Part shown: positions 26,018 to 34,886 of the stretch, one piece after another
Numbering within the stretch: position 1 is the first letter of the stretch
How the letters are laid out: each line of letters opens with the position of its first letter
NCBI GenBank assembly: GCA_023229505.1
Contig: JALNZD010000005.1
Location: forward strand, 1-64,000
Length of the DNA stretch: 64,000 nt
Source of the DNA: Bacteroidales bacterium
Lineage (GTDB): Bacteria; Bacteroidota; Bacteroidia; Bacteroidales; JAGOPY01
Reading direction: 5' to 3'
Program-made: the position numbers and the translations under genes
Notes under the pieces: model-generated
The model's database searches: none
What the model saw: only the letters and a program-made list of their open reading frames with translations
Told to the model about the DNA's origin: nothing

Positions 26018-26434
26018 TTGGAAGAAGGAACTTACAATAATAAATCCAAATTAGATTCTGATTCATTCATTGTGGAGGAAAATGCAAAATCATTTGTTGA
26101 GTTGGCAGTTTGGCAAAAAGCTCATTCATTAGTCCTTGATATCTATTTGTTAACAAAGACCTTCCCAAAAGAAGAGTTGTATGGATTGACAAACCAGTTA
26201 AGGAGAGCTGCTGTATCGGTTCCTGCTAATATAGCCGAAGGTTTTGGAAGATTCAGCAAAACTGAAAAAGTAAGATTCTTCAATATTTCTCAAGGTTCAT
26301 TAAATGAAGTTAAATACTTTCTTATTTTGGCAAATGACTTAAAATATGGTGAAGTAGAAATGCTAAAATCTAAATCGGAAGAAATCAGCAAAATCCTGGA
26401 TTCATATATCAAAAGGATCAGAGAAGATAAATGA
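26018..26434 (+). CDS. Four-helix bundle (S23/IVP family) protein
   Basis: A 138-residue protein of the family first noted in 23S rRNA intervening sequences and related to Avd of diversity-generating retroelements. Conserved parts: ELAVWQKAHSLV, LTNQLRRAAVSVPANIAEGF and GSLNEVKYFLILA. No ATG is available: the frame opens at TTG 26018, and GTG 26072 is an alternative that still keeps the whole domain. No Shine-Dalgarno is seen. The gene sits between inverted heptamer arrays in an otherwise ordinary metabolic region, which suggests it arrived as a discrete unit. Its function is unknown; no reverse transcriptase or rRNA gene is nearby. Confidence 0.85.
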   Translation: MEEGTYNNKSKLDSDSFIVEENAKSFVELAVWQKAHSLVLDIYLLTKTFPKEELYGLTNQLRRAAVSVPANIAEGFGRFSKTEKVRFFNISQGSLNEVKYFLILANDLKYGEVEMLKSKSEEISKILDSYIKRIREDK

Positions 26435-26444
26435 ACTATCATCT

Positions 26445-26496
<52 letters not shown>

Positions 26497-26526
26497 TCTT
26501 TAAATTAACCCTCAAACCAAAAACCA

Positions 26527-27804
26527 ATGAATAAGAATAAAATAATGAACCGTAACCTGGTGGTGATCGGTGCAATCATGATCCAGTTAGCACTGGGTGC
26601 CATCTATGCCTGGTCTGTTTACACAAAATCCTTAAGGGAAGCAGGCTGGTCAAAACAAGAAACCCAAATGGTCTTTTCCGCAGGACTTGCTTTATTTGCA
26701 ATTGTAATGGTTATCGCCGGCCGCTTTCTGCAACATCCCAAAGTTGGTCCCAGGAAACTGGCTATGGCTAGCGGTTTTGTCCTGAGTGTCGGCTATATCC
26801 TGGCAGGAATTTTTGGTGCAGAAAACTTTACAACCACATTTATTTTTGTCGGAATTATTGGTGGGGCAGGCATCGGCCTCGGTTATGTTGTCCCGATCGC
26901 AGTCGGAATAAAATGGTTCCCGGATAAGAAAGGCCTGATCACAGGTCTGGCAGTTGCCGGTTTTGGTTTCGGCGCTACATTGTGGATGACATTGGCTGAC
27001 AAACTTGGCCCTATCGGCGGAGGTGAACTTCTGAAAAACCTTGGTGTTTCCGGTACTTTTATCGCCTTTGGCATCGCATATTTTATTCTTGTTGAAATCG
27101 GGAGCTATTGGATGACATTTCCTCCCGATGGCTGGAAACCAGAAGGATGGAACCCACCCCAGGCAGATAAATCAAAATCTGTAGCCGGCTCAGTAACCCT
27201 TACCAGTTGGGAAATGTTAAGGACACCTCAATTTTACCTGATCCTGCTGACGTTTGCCTTTGGTGCAAGTGCAGGCTTGATGAGTATCGGACTGATGAAA
27301 CTCTGGCCGATGGAAGCAATGGAAGCTCATGGTATTCCAAAGGAACAGGCAAGTGCTGCAGCAACCCTTGCAATGGCAGTGTTCTTTGCCCTGTTCAATG
27401 GGCTTGGAAGGATCATCTGGGGAATGATCAGCGACAAGATCGGACGCAGACTCTCGATCATCATTATGGCAGCAACTCAAGGTGTATTTGTTTTCCTCTT
27501 CCAGTGGATGGCAGGCAATGAATATACCCTGTTTCTTTTTGCAATGCTTATCGGGTTTAACTTCGGTGGAAATTTTGCGCTATTTCCAACCATTACAGCC
27601 GATATTTTCGGCACAAAATATGTCGGCATGAATTATGGCTGGGTGTTCCTTGCCTATGCCATTGGCGGTATATTCGGGCCGATAATGGGCGGAAAATTGG
27701 GGGATATGGGAAACTTCCCGCTTGCATTCACTATTTGCGGAATTCTTTGTATCGTTTCAGTTTTAACGATATCAATGGTTAAACCGGTTAAAAAAACAAC
27801 TTAA
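26527..27804 (+). CDS. OFA-family MFS carrier (oxalate/formate antiporter type)
   Basis: A 425-residue, 12-helix inner-membrane transporter. Family signs are ALGAIYAWSVYTKSL in helix 1, GAGIGLGYVVPIAVGIKWFP after helix 4, ISDKIGRRLSIII in the mid-loop and YGWVFLAYAIGGIFGP in helix 11. OFA proteins move oxalate, formate, lactate or related monocarboxylates. Lying near acs, it may import or exchange acetate or another short acid; the substrate cannot be read from the sequence. Confidence 0.88.
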   Translation: MNKNKIMNRNLVVIGAIMIQLALGAIYAWSVYTKSLREAGWSKQETQMVFSAGLALFAIVMVIAGRFLQHPKVGPRKLAMASGFVLSVGYILAGIFGAENFTTTFIFVGIIGGAGIGLGYVVPIAVGIKWFPDKKGLITGLAVAGFGFGATLWMTLADKLGPIGGGELLKNLGVSGTFIAFGIAYFILVEIGSYWMTFPPDGWKPEGWNPPQADKSKSVAGSVTLTSWEMLRTPQFYLILLTFAFGASAGLMSIGLMKLWPMEAMEAHGIPKEQASAAATLAMAVFFALFNGLGRIIWGMISDKIGRRLSIIIMAATQGVFVFLFQWMAGNEYTLFLFAMLIGFNFGGNFALFPTITADIFGTKYVGMNYGWVFLAYAIGGIFGPIMGGKLGDMGNFPLAFTICGILCIVSVLTISMVKPVKKTT

Positions 27805-27830
27805 CCATTCTTAACCAAATCATTATGATT

Positions 27831-27885
27831 ACGCCGGGTTTCAGTACTCTAAGCAGGACCGGATCCTGTATGCTGATCCCGGCGT
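27831..27885 (+). terminator. Branched hairpin after the OFA carrier gene
   Basis: The outer stem ACGCCGGG (27831-27838) pairs with CCCGGCGT (27878-27885). Inside, an AGCAGGA...TCCTG...TGCT stem encloses CCGGA. AAATTTGTTTT follows. It is probably a terminator; the two-level fold is more elaborate than usual. Confidence 0.6.
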
Positions 27886-27906
27886 AAATTTGTTTTGAAA
27901 TTAATT

Positions 27907-27914
27907 TAACTTTG
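27907..27914 (+). promoter_or_regulatory. -7 box upstream of the 374-residue acyltransferase gene
   Basis: TAACTTTG is a perfect TAnnTTTG, about 105 nt before the start at 28019. A TTTG at 27889-27892 is 14 nt upstream, shorter than the usual spacing. Confidence 0.45.
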
Positions 27915-28018
27915 CAGTCGATTGAAACTATTTTTCTATATATGATTGTATAAAGATTGGCCATTCAATGGCAGGTACCCAATGATGGACCTCTCCCATC
28001 ATCAATAAAAAATCGTCC

Positions 28019-29143
28019 ATGCCAGTTTCGATATCTGAAGTTAAAACCAAACGGGATCTCACTCAGTTTATTTACCTTCCGTTAAAGTTGCACCGGACCA
28101 ATCCCAAATGGGTTCCTCCCATTTACATAGACGAATGGAAATTTTTCAACCCCGCTAAAAACAAAGCATTTTCTTATTGTGATACTATCCTGATCCTTGC
28201 GAAAAAGGATAACGATGTCGTCGGACGTTTGATGGGGATTATTCACAGGGGTTACAATGAACTGAAAGGTGAGAAGACCGGTCGTTTCGGCTGGTTTGAG
28301 AGCATCGATGACCAGGAAGTCGCCCATGCTATGCTGGACTATATCCAGGATTGGGTAACAGCCCGGGGCATGGAAAAATTAATCGGTCCATTCGGTTTTT
28401 CAGACAAAGACCCGCAGGGTTGCCTTATCGATGGCTTTGAGCACCGGGCTGTTTTAACAACCATTTATCATCCTCCATTTTATAGAAAGCTGATTGAGAA
28501 TGAAGGCTTTATAAAAGAAACTGACCTGGTGGAGTACTTGATACCGGTTCCTGAATCAATCCCTGAGTTTTATCAGCGGATTAATGACCGCGCTTTGAAT
28601 AATCACAAGGTAAGCATTAAGGAATTTAAACGGAAAAAGGAACTTAAACCCTATATAGTTCCGGTCTTAAAATTGATGAATGAGACTTTCAGCGAAATTT
28701 TCGGTTCATTTCCTTTGACCGAACAGGAAATGATCTCTCTTGCAAAAGAATACCTGCCGGTACTTGATCCGGAATTCGTTAAAGTCGTTGTAACCGGTCG
28801 GGATGAAATTGTCGCCTTCATCATTGGCATGCCTGATGTTGCGGAAGGTTTGCAGAAAGCAAAAGGGAAATTGTTACCGTTTGGGATCTTTCACATTCTC
28901 AGGGCAGCAAAAAAGACCGATCAACTTGTCCTGCTCCTCGGAGGGATCCGTTCAGATTTCCAGGGAATTGGTCTTGATGCCCTGATGGGGATCAAAATGC
29001 TTGAAACGGCAACCCGAAGGAAATTCAGGGTTATCGACAGCCATCTGGAGCTCGAGACCAATTATAAGGTACGTGCCGAAATGGAAAAAATGGGCGGCAA
29101 GGTTGCAAAGGTTTTCAGGATTTATAAGAAGGCGTTAGCGTGA
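28019..29143 (+). CDS. GNAT-fold acyltransferase-like protein
   Basis: A 374-residue cytosolic protein widespread in this phylum. The N-terminal part begins with a substrate-like domain (LPLKLHRTNPKWVPP) and GRLMGIIHRGYNE. The C-terminal half resembles a degenerate GNAT domain with LLLGGIRSDFQGIGLDALMG, near the acetyl-CoA site, and DSHLELETNYKVRAEMEKMG. The substrate is unknown. It stands alone between a structured terminator and a GC palindrome. Confidence 0.6.
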   Translation: MPVSISEVKTKRDLTQFIYLPLKLHRTNPKWVPPIYIDEWKFFNPAKNKAFSYCDTILILAKKDNDVVGRLMGIIHRGYNELKGEKTGRFGWFESIDDQEVAHAMLDYIQDWVTARGMEKLIGPFGFSDKDPQGCLIDGFEHRAVLTTIYHPPFYRKLIENEGFIKETDLVEYLIPVPESIPEFYQRINDRALNNHKVSIKEFKRKKELKPYIVPVLKLMNETFSEIFGSFPLTEQEMISLAKEYLPVLDPEFVKVVVTGRDEIVAFIIGMPDVAEGLQKAKGKLLPFGIFHILRAAKKTDQLVLLLGGIRSDFQGIGLDALMGIKMLETATRRKFRVIDSHLELETNYKVRAEMEKMGGKVAKVFRIYKKALA

Positions 29144-29200
29144 GCCCCCTCCCCATAGTCCCCTCCCCCAATTGGGGGAGGGGATTTAGGGGTAGGGGCC
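29144..29200. repeat. GC-rich nested palindrome
   Basis: A 24-nt perfect palindrome at 29160-29183 (CCCCTCCCCC-AATT-GGGGG arms) lies inside a longer imperfect one made of CCCC and GGGG blocks. It starts directly after the stop codon. It could terminate in both directions and looks like a dispersed repeat. Confidence 0.75.
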
Positions 29201-29251
29201 GCTGACCGCTATAAAATTTCCATTACTGTTAATTAATTCACAAAATAAAAG

Positions 29252-29259
29252 TACCTTTG
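29252..29259 (+). promoter_or_regulatory. -7 box of the ADP-forming synthetase gene
   Basis: TACCTTTG is a perfect match to TAnnTTTG, 56 nt before the ATG at 29316. Confidence 0.5.
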
Positions 29260-29315
29260 TGCAGTTCTGTAAATTATAACGAATCGATCATTAAAACTTT
29301 ATAATATATTTCGAA

Positions 29316-32000
29316 ATGGCAGTTAAGACATTACAAAAAATATTCAGGCCGCAACGCCTTGCAATCATCGGAGTGTCCAATGATCCGAACAGTGTTGGCG
29401 GGATTACGCTCAAGAATTTGGTTGGCGGCGGATTCCAGGGTGTTGTATACCCGATTAACCCAAAACACGAAGCCGTGATGGGTATTCCCTGTTACAAAGA
29501 CGTGAAGAGCCTGCCCAAGGTTCCTGATCTTGCAGTAATATGCACCAATGCCAAAACGGTCCCGGGGATCGTCAGGGAATGTGGTGAATCGGGCATCCTG
29601 GGTATCATCATCATGTCGGCGGGTTTCAAAGAGATCGGACCAGAAGGTAAGAAATTAGAGGAGGAAGTAATGGCTGAAGTTTCTAAATTCACCGGGATGA
29701 GAGTAATCGGGCCAAATTGTCTGGGCATAATCGTTCCCGGGTATAATATGAATATCAGTTTTGCAGCAGGTACTGCCAAAAAGGGACATGTGGCTTTTAT
29801 CTCCCAATCTGGTGCGCTTTGTACTTCTGCACTTGACTGGGCCAATGAAGAGAATATCGGCTTTTCTTATTTCGTATCTATCGGCAATACGATGGATGTC
29901 GGTTTTGGCGACCTGATCGACTTTTTCGGACAAGATCCCAGTACGCGGTCAATTATTCTGTATGTAGAATCCATATCCAAAGCACGACAGTTTATGACGG
30001 CTGCCCGTGCGTTCGCACGCAAAAAGCCGATCATTGTTTACAAGGCAGGCCGTTACCCGGAATCTGCAGCTGCAGCCGCCTCCCATACCGGGGCCATGGC
30101 TTCGGAAGATGCCGTTTATGACGCTGTTTTCCAGCGTGCCGGCGTTGCAAGGGTATATGATATCGGAGACATTTTCAATTTTACTGAATTGATGGCACAG
30201 AAAAATATCCCCAAAGGAAGAAATTTAGCTATCATCACTAATGCCGGCGGCCCGGGGGTTATGGCTACTGACGCGCTGATCTCCATGGATGGAAAGCTGA
30301 CCAAACTTTCCGAAGATACGATGAAGAAATTAAATGATTACCTGCCTCCATTCTGGTCGCATGGCAACCCGGTCGATGTTATTGGAGATGCATCTCCTGA
30401 AAGATTTTCCACAGCAGCCAGGATTGTCCTTGAAGATCCGGATGTCGATGCTGCTCTTGTCATCCTTACCCCTCAAGCCATGACCAATCCGACGTCCACG
30501 GCCATTGAAATCACCAAGCTGACCGATCATACGACCAAACCTATTATGGCAGCCTGGCTGGGCGGGCAGAGTATGAGGGAAGGTATCGATATCTTCAACA
30601 AACACGGCATTTCTACCTATGATACGCCTGAAGGAGCCATCCGTGCGTTTATGACGCTGGCTAGCTATTCCAAGAACCTTGATTCATTATTTGAAACTCC
30701 GAAAGATTTCCCGGTATCCTTTACGCTTGACCGCGAAAAGGTCCGGAAGGAATTTATTGAACATTATTTTACAAAAGACAAGATTCTTTCAGAAGATGTT
30801 TCCAAATCATTGATTGCAGCTTACGGTATACCCACAACCCAGCCTGTTGTTGCAAAATCGGCTATCGAAGCAGCCGACATCGCTAACAAGATCGGTTACC
30901 CGGTGGTCATGAAGATACATTCGCCGGATATTACCCATAAATCGGACGTAGGTGGGGTGATTCTTAATATTAAAGACGAAGACGGAGTCTGGAACAATTT
31001 TAAAAATATGACCCGGAGCATAAAAGAAAAGATGCCTGATGTGAAGATCGAGGGTGTTACTATCCAACCGATGGTCAACATGAAAGATGCCACTGAAATG
31101 ATCCTTGGTATTAAAAAAGACCCTGTCTTCGGTACCGTGCTGCTGGTTGGCATGGGTGGTGTGGGTGCAGAGGTATTCAAGGATACAAAGCTGGCTTTTC
31201 CGCCTTTGAATGAAAGGCTTACAAGATCAATGATCGAGTCGCTGAAGATCTATCCTTTCCTGAAAGGTTACCGCGGTGCACCGGCAAAAGATATTGAAAA
31301 ACTGATTGAAGTCATTATCCGGCTTTCGTACCTGGCCGCCGATTATCCTGAGATCGTCGAACTCGATATCAACCCTTTGCTCGTAGCCACAAATGATGTA
31401 ATCGCCCTGGATGCAAGGATTGTGATCGATCAGGAACTCGTTGGCAAAGATCTGCCGCAGTTCTCACACCTGCTTATCCATCCATACCCGGATAAATATA
31501 CCAAGCCGGCAAAGCTGGTCGATGGAACGCCCATCCTCCTGCGTCCTATCAAACCGGAAGATGAGCCCTTGTGGTTGGACCTTCTTGGAAGTTGTTCCAA
31601 AGAATCGATTTATTCAAGGTTCAGATATAACTTCCATTACGATTCACATGAAATAGCCACCCAGTTCTGCTTCATTGATTATGCCCGTGAAATTGCCATA
31701 GTAGCTGAAGTTATAGAAGAAGGAAAAAAGAAACTGATCGGAGTGGGAAGGCTGATTGCAGACCTTGACCATGAAACAGTCGAATATGCCGTATTGATTT
31801 CTGATGCCTGGCAGAAGAAGGAATTAGGAACGCTTTTGACGGAATACTGTGTGGAAATTGCCCGCCAATGGCATCTCAAACGAATTGCAGCCGAAACTAC
31901 CAAAGACAACCAGGCCATGATCACTGTTTTTAAGAAACTGGGATTCAAGGTAGTTTTCAACCAGGATACCGGGGTCAGTGTCTCTTTAGACTTGATTTAA
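29316..32000 (+). CDS. ADP-forming acyl-CoA synthetase fused to a GNAT domain
   Basis: An 894-residue protein in Pat-like order. A CoA-binding domain (residues 1-135), succinyl-CoA-ligase-like domains (to about 460), an ATP-grasp domain (about 490-715) and a C-terminal GNAT domain (about 740-894, LLGSCSKESIYSRFRYNFHY). The phosphorylated histidine of active ADP-forming enzymes is kept as His257 in ASHTGAMASED; protein acetyltransferase Pat has lost it. So it could both make ATP from acyl-CoA and acetylate proteins such as the nearby Acs. Its stop shares a TTAA with the convergent adk stop. Confidence 0.88.
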   Translation: MAVKTLQKIFRPQRLAIIGVSNDPNSVGGITLKNLVGGGFQGVVYPINPKHEAVMGIPCYKDVKSLPKVPDLAVICTNAKTVPGIVRECGESGILGIIIMSAGFKEIGPEGKKLEEEVMAEVSKFTGMRVIGPNCLGIIVPGYNMNISFAAGTAKKGHVAFISQSGALCTSALDWANEENIGFSYFVSIGNTMDVGFGDLIDFFGQDPSTRSIILYVESISKARQFMTAARAFARKKPIIVYKAGRYPESAAAAASHTGAMASEDAVYDAVFQRAGVARVYDIGDIFNFTELMAQKNIPKGRNLAIITNAGGPGVMATDALISMDGKLTKLSEDTMKKLNDYLPPFWSHGNPVDVIGDASPERFSTAARIVLEDPDVDAALVILTPQAMTNPTSTAIEITKLTDHTTKPIMAAWLGGQSMREGIDIFNKHGISTYDTPEGAIRAFMTLASYSKNLDSLFETPKDFPVSFTLDREKVRKEFIEHYFTKDKILSEDVSKSLIAAYGIPTTQPVVAKSAIEAADIANKIGYPVVMKIHSPDITHKSDVGGVILNIKDEDGVWNNFKNMTRSIKEKMPDVKIEGVTIQPMVNMKDATEMILGIKKDPVFGTVLLVGMGGVGAEVFKDTKLAFPPLNERLTRSMIESLKIYPFLKGYRGAPAKDIEKLIEVIIRLSYLAADYPEIVELDINPLLVATNDVIALDARIVIDQELVGKDLPQFSHLLIHPYPDKYTKPAKLVDGTPILLRPIKPEDEPLWLDLLGSCSKESIYSRFRYNFHYDSHEIATQFCFIDYAREIAIVAEVIEEGKKKLIGVGRLIADLDHETVEYAVLISDAWQKKELGTLLTEYCVEIARQWHLKRIAAETTKDNQAMITVFKKLGFKVVFNQDTGVSVSLDLI

Positions 32001-32572
32001 CTCCTGCTTCTATCGATCACTTTACAGATATCTCTGAAAATATCATCGATCGAGCCTACTCCGGTGAGAGATTTAAATTTTGCCTGTTGATTATAATATT
32101 CTATAAGGGGATGGGTCTGAGAATGATAAACCTTCATCCTGTTACGGATAACATCTTCCGTATCATCCTCACGGCCTTCCAGTTGAGCCCGCTTTAATAA
32201 TCTTGTCACGACCTCTTCTTCATCAACATCAAGGGAAAGTACCAGAGAAACTGTTTCACCTGTTTCGTTAAGCAGTTTGTCAAGATCTTCTGCCTGCCTG
32301 ATCGTGCGGGGAAAGCCATCGAAAACAAAACCGCGGAGATTGCCGGCTTGTTGTAAAGCTGACCTTAAAATATCCACCAGCAAGTCATCCGGGACTAATT
32401 CTCCCCTTTCAATTATACTTTGAACTTTTAATCCCAGTGCACTCTTGTTCCGGATCTCCCGGCGGAAGATATCCCCGGTGGAGATGTGAACGAGGTTATA
32501 CTTTTCGGCAATTCGTGACGACTGGGTACCTTTTCCTGATCCCGGAGGACCGAATAAAATCAGATTGAACAT
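31997..32572 (-). CDS. adk: Adenylate kinase
   Basis: A 191-residue cytosolic enzyme converting ATP plus AMP to two ADP. The P-loop is LFGPPGSGKGTQ (residues 6-17), followed by HISTGDIFRREI and GFVFDGFPRTIRQAEDLD. The lid is the short type with no zinc cysteines. The gene converges on the acyl-CoA synthetase gene with a 4-nt overlap of stop codons. Its upstream region is filled by an inverted heptamer array that starts 4 nt from the ATG. Confidence 0.96.
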   Translation of the reverse strand: MFNLILFGPPGSGKGTQSSRIAEKYNLVHISTGDIFRREIRNKSALGLKVQSIIERGELVPDDLLVDILRSALQQAGNLRGFVFDGFPRTIRQAEDLDKLLNETGETVSLVLSLDVDEEEVVTRLLKRAQLEGREDDTEDVIRNRMKVYHSQTHPLIEYYNQQAKFKSLTGVGSIDDIFRDICKVIDRSRS

Positions 32573-32575
32573 AAA

Positions 32576-32666
32576 TTAGTTATTGGTTATTTGTTAATGG
32601 TTAGTGGGTGTTGGTAAGAGGTTATTTATAGTTTACTATTAACTACTAACCATTAACCACTAACTA
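32576..32666. repeat. Inverted heptamer array upstream of adk
   Basis: Thirteen units in one unbroken 7-nt phase. The left part is TTGGTTA/ATGGTTA-like and the right part TTAACCA/CTAACCA-like, the reverse complement, so it can fold into one long hairpin. It begins 4 nt upstream of the adk ATG and must form most of its leader or promoter. Confidence 0.8.
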
Positions 32667-32713
32667 ATACGGCAAATATAAGGAACTGCGATGAATGTGA
32701 AAAAGCTTTTTAC

Positions 32714-32721
32714 TAATTTTG
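32714..32721 (+). promoter_or_regulatory. -7 box of the DUF4271 gene
   Basis: TAATTTTG matches TAnnTTTG and ends 16 nt before the TTG start at 32738, which supports that start and a short leader. Confidence 0.5.
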
Positions 32722-32737
32722 CGGTAAATTAAAACAA

Positions 32738-33562
32738 TTGCCAGAGGTTATCACCGATACATTAGTTTGTTATCCGGGCCATTCTATCAGCGAGTTCCTT
32801 GACCCGGGGCTTTGGGAGCTTTACCACGAGGTTTCAAAGGGTACTTCTTCTCCTCTTCCTTTTCTCGATGCTGCGCCTGCAAATATGATTTTACAGCCCC
32901 TGGCATCTTCGGAGTTAAAAAACAACTGGATATTCTGGATCCTGTTGGCTGGATTCGTTATATTGACTATGACCAGGTATTATCATGAGAAAAGGTTAAA
33001 ACTTTTTGGTTCATCAATTTTCAAACGATCAGCCTCTATTCAGCTGATCAGGGAGAGCCCTGTTTATTCCCACCGGAGTTTTTTCCCTATGCTGCTCATT
33101 TATATCATATCTGTCACAATGTTAATCCATCAGTCTGTAGAAATATCCTCACCCGGTTCAACCGAAGGAATAAAGACTTTACTGGTATTCGTGCAGTTCC
33201 TGGGTATTTACATAGCCTTCTCTCTCTTAAAAATCTTAGTTATCTGGCTAATCAGCGTGACTTTTAAAAATACGGAAACGGCTAAGGAGTATATACAGAA
33301 TATCCTGATTTATAACCTTGTTTTGGGTATCCTTCTTTTGCCGCTTTTGCTGCTCATTGTTTACACCTATCACGAGTTATTCCTTTATATAGCAGGGGGA
33401 TTAGTGCTGATTATGATATTCCTGCGATTCATGAGGGGAGTCGCAATAGGTTTATCTGATCCAAAATTTACATTGTTTCATTTATTTTTGTACCTTTGCA
33501 CCCTCGAAATTTTGCCCCTTGTTGTTGCAGCAAAATTTCTAAGCAAATATTTTTTCTCCTGA
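32738..33562 (+). CDS. DUF4271 membrane protein
   Basis: A 274-residue inner-membrane protein with about six helices, found in this phylum next to hemD. Six hydrophobic stretches lie between residues 64 and 270 (WIFWILLAGFVILTM to LEILPLVVAAKFL). The start is uncertain: TTG 32738 is close to a good -7 box, while the first ATG is 48 codons later, still ahead of the first helix. Function unknown. Confidence 0.75.
   Translation: MPEVITDTLVCYPGHSISEFLDPGLWELYHEVSKGTSSPLPFLDAAPANMILQPLASSELKNNWIFWILLAGFVILTMTRYYHEKRLKLFGSSIFKRSASIQLIRESPVYSHRSFFPMLLIYIISVTMLIHQSVEISSPGSTEGIKTLLVFVQFLGIYIAFSLLKILVIWLISVTFKNTETAKEYIQNILIYNLVLGILLLPLLLLIVYTYHELFLYIAGGLVLIMIFLRFMRGVAIGLSDPKFTLFHLFLYLCTLEILPLVVAAKFLSKYFFS
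33491..33498 (+). promoter_or_regulatory. Possible internal promoter for hemD
   Basis: TACCTTTG lies inside the last codons of the DUF4271 gene, about 127 nt before the hemD start. No well-spaced -33 element is seen. Confidence 0.25.
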
Positions 33563-33624
33563 GAGAGAAAAAATGGTTGTCGTTGATGAATGTAGTATTA
33601 ACAATCTGATACACAAATAAATTG

Positions 33625-34371
33625 ATGAACATTCTAGTATCACAACCGCAGCCGATTGACATAGAGAAATCACCTTATGGCGATCTTACAAAGAAATATA
33701 GCGTCGACATCGCTTTTCAGAAGTTTATTAATATCGAAGGAATTCCATCGAAAGAATTCCGCCAGTCGCGGATAAACCTGCTGGATTTCAGTGCTGTAAT
33801 TTTCACGAGTCGCAATGCTGTTGACCACTATTTCAGAATGGCTAAGGAACTGAGGGCAGATATTCCACAGACAATGAAATATTTCTGCATGAGTGAATCC
33901 ACAGCCTTCTATTTGCAAAAATATGTCCAATACCGGAAGCGGAAAATCTTCCATGGCAAACAAAGTTTTGATGACCTGATGGAGGTCATCCGCAAGCACA
34001 AAGAAGAAAAATACCTTTTGCCCTGTTCCGACATCCAAAAGGCAAGTATTTCTAAAATGCTGGATGATAATTTAATCAATTACACCAAAGGGATTTTTTA
34101 TAAAACACTGGCCAGCGATTTATCACACATCGATATTAAGAAATATGACATGCTCATATTTTTCAGCCCATCCGGTATTGCGTCCCTTTTCAAAAATTTC
34201 CCTGAATTCAAGCAAAACAGCACAGTTATCGGAGCTTTTGGACCAACGACAACCAATGCGGTAAAAGAAGCAGGATTGACTTTAAATATTGAAGCGCCTA
34301 CTAAAACCGCCCCATCGATGACTATGGCCATTGAGGAGTTTTTACATAAGAATATAAAAAAAACCAAGTAA
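33625..34371 (+). CDS. hemD: Uroporphyrinogen-III synthase
   Basis: A 248-residue cytosolic enzyme closing hydroxymethylbilane to uroporphyrinogen III for haem and sirohaem. The two-lobed pattern is present: SQPQPIDIEKSPYGDL at the start, DFSAVIFTSRNAVDHYF in lobe one, DMLIFFSPSGIASLFKNFPE and GAFGPTTTNAVKEAG in lobe two. The ATG is at 33625, one codon after a TTG. It lies between DUF4271 and rnpA. Sequence conservation in this family is low, so confidence rests on these motifs and on order. Confidence 0.85.
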   Translation: MNILVSQPQPIDIEKSPYGDLTKKYSVDIAFQKFINIEGIPSKEFRQSRINLLDFSAVIFTSRNAVDHYFRMAKELRADIPQTMKYFCMSESTAFYLQKYVQYRKRKIFHGKQSFDDLMEVIRKHKEEKYLLPCSDIQKASISKMLDDNLINYTKGIFYKTLASDLSHIDIKKYDMLIFFSPSGIASLFKNFPEFKQNSTVIGAFGPTTTNAVKEAGLTLNIEAPTKTAPSMTMAIEEFLHKNIKKTK

Positions 34372-34452
34372 ACTTCTTGAAATCAGTGATGATCTTCAAT
34401 CGGATGCCACATCCTGCTGAAGCCAATTCCGGAAGCTAATGCCAGGCATGAT

Positions 34453-34872
34453 ATGTCCCTCTTCTCCTTCAGGAAAGATGAAATATTAAGAAAAAAAAAA
34501 CTTATAGACCGGCTTTTCGCTGAAGGATCCACTTTTTTTATTTATCCATTTAAAATTTTTTGGCTTGTTATACCATTGGAAACCCCGGATCCTGCCCAGA
34601 TTTTAATCAGTGTGGGAAAGCGGACTTTCAAAAATGCAGTAGACAGAAACAGGGTCAAACGACAGATCAGGGAAGTATACCGGGCACACAAGCATAAATT
34701 ATACGATCACCTTGTTAAAGATCAACAGCATTGTATCCTGGGAATTATTTATACAACGAATATCCATCTTCCAACAGAAGACCTGGAAGTCAAAATAAAA
34801 GCAGTTCTGAAGCGTTTATACTCAGAACTAAATAAAAAATTGAACAATTCATCTTCTTCTTTGTCTGAGTAA
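34453..34872 (+). CDS. rnpA: Ribonuclease P protein component
   Basis: A 139-residue basic protein that helps RNase P RNA trim pre-tRNA 5' ends. The RNR signature reads SVGKRTFKNAVDRNRVKRQI at residues 57-76. It follows hemD by 81 nt and precedes a C-terminal processing protease by 14 nt. No yidD gene follows. Confidence 0.93.
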   Translation: MSLFSFRKDEILRKKKLIDRLFAEGSTFFIYPFKIFWLVIPLETPDPAQILISVGKRTFKNAVDRNRVKRQIREVYRAHKHKLYDHLVKDQQHCILGIIYTTNIHLPTEDLEVKIKAVLKRLYSELNKKLNNSSSSLSE

Positions 34873-34886
34873 ATAAATATTATACT

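Noticed and set aside
26018..26434. Avd accessory protein of a diversity-generating retroelement
   Set aside because: No reverse transcriptase, template repeat or variable-repeat target gene is visible within the window.
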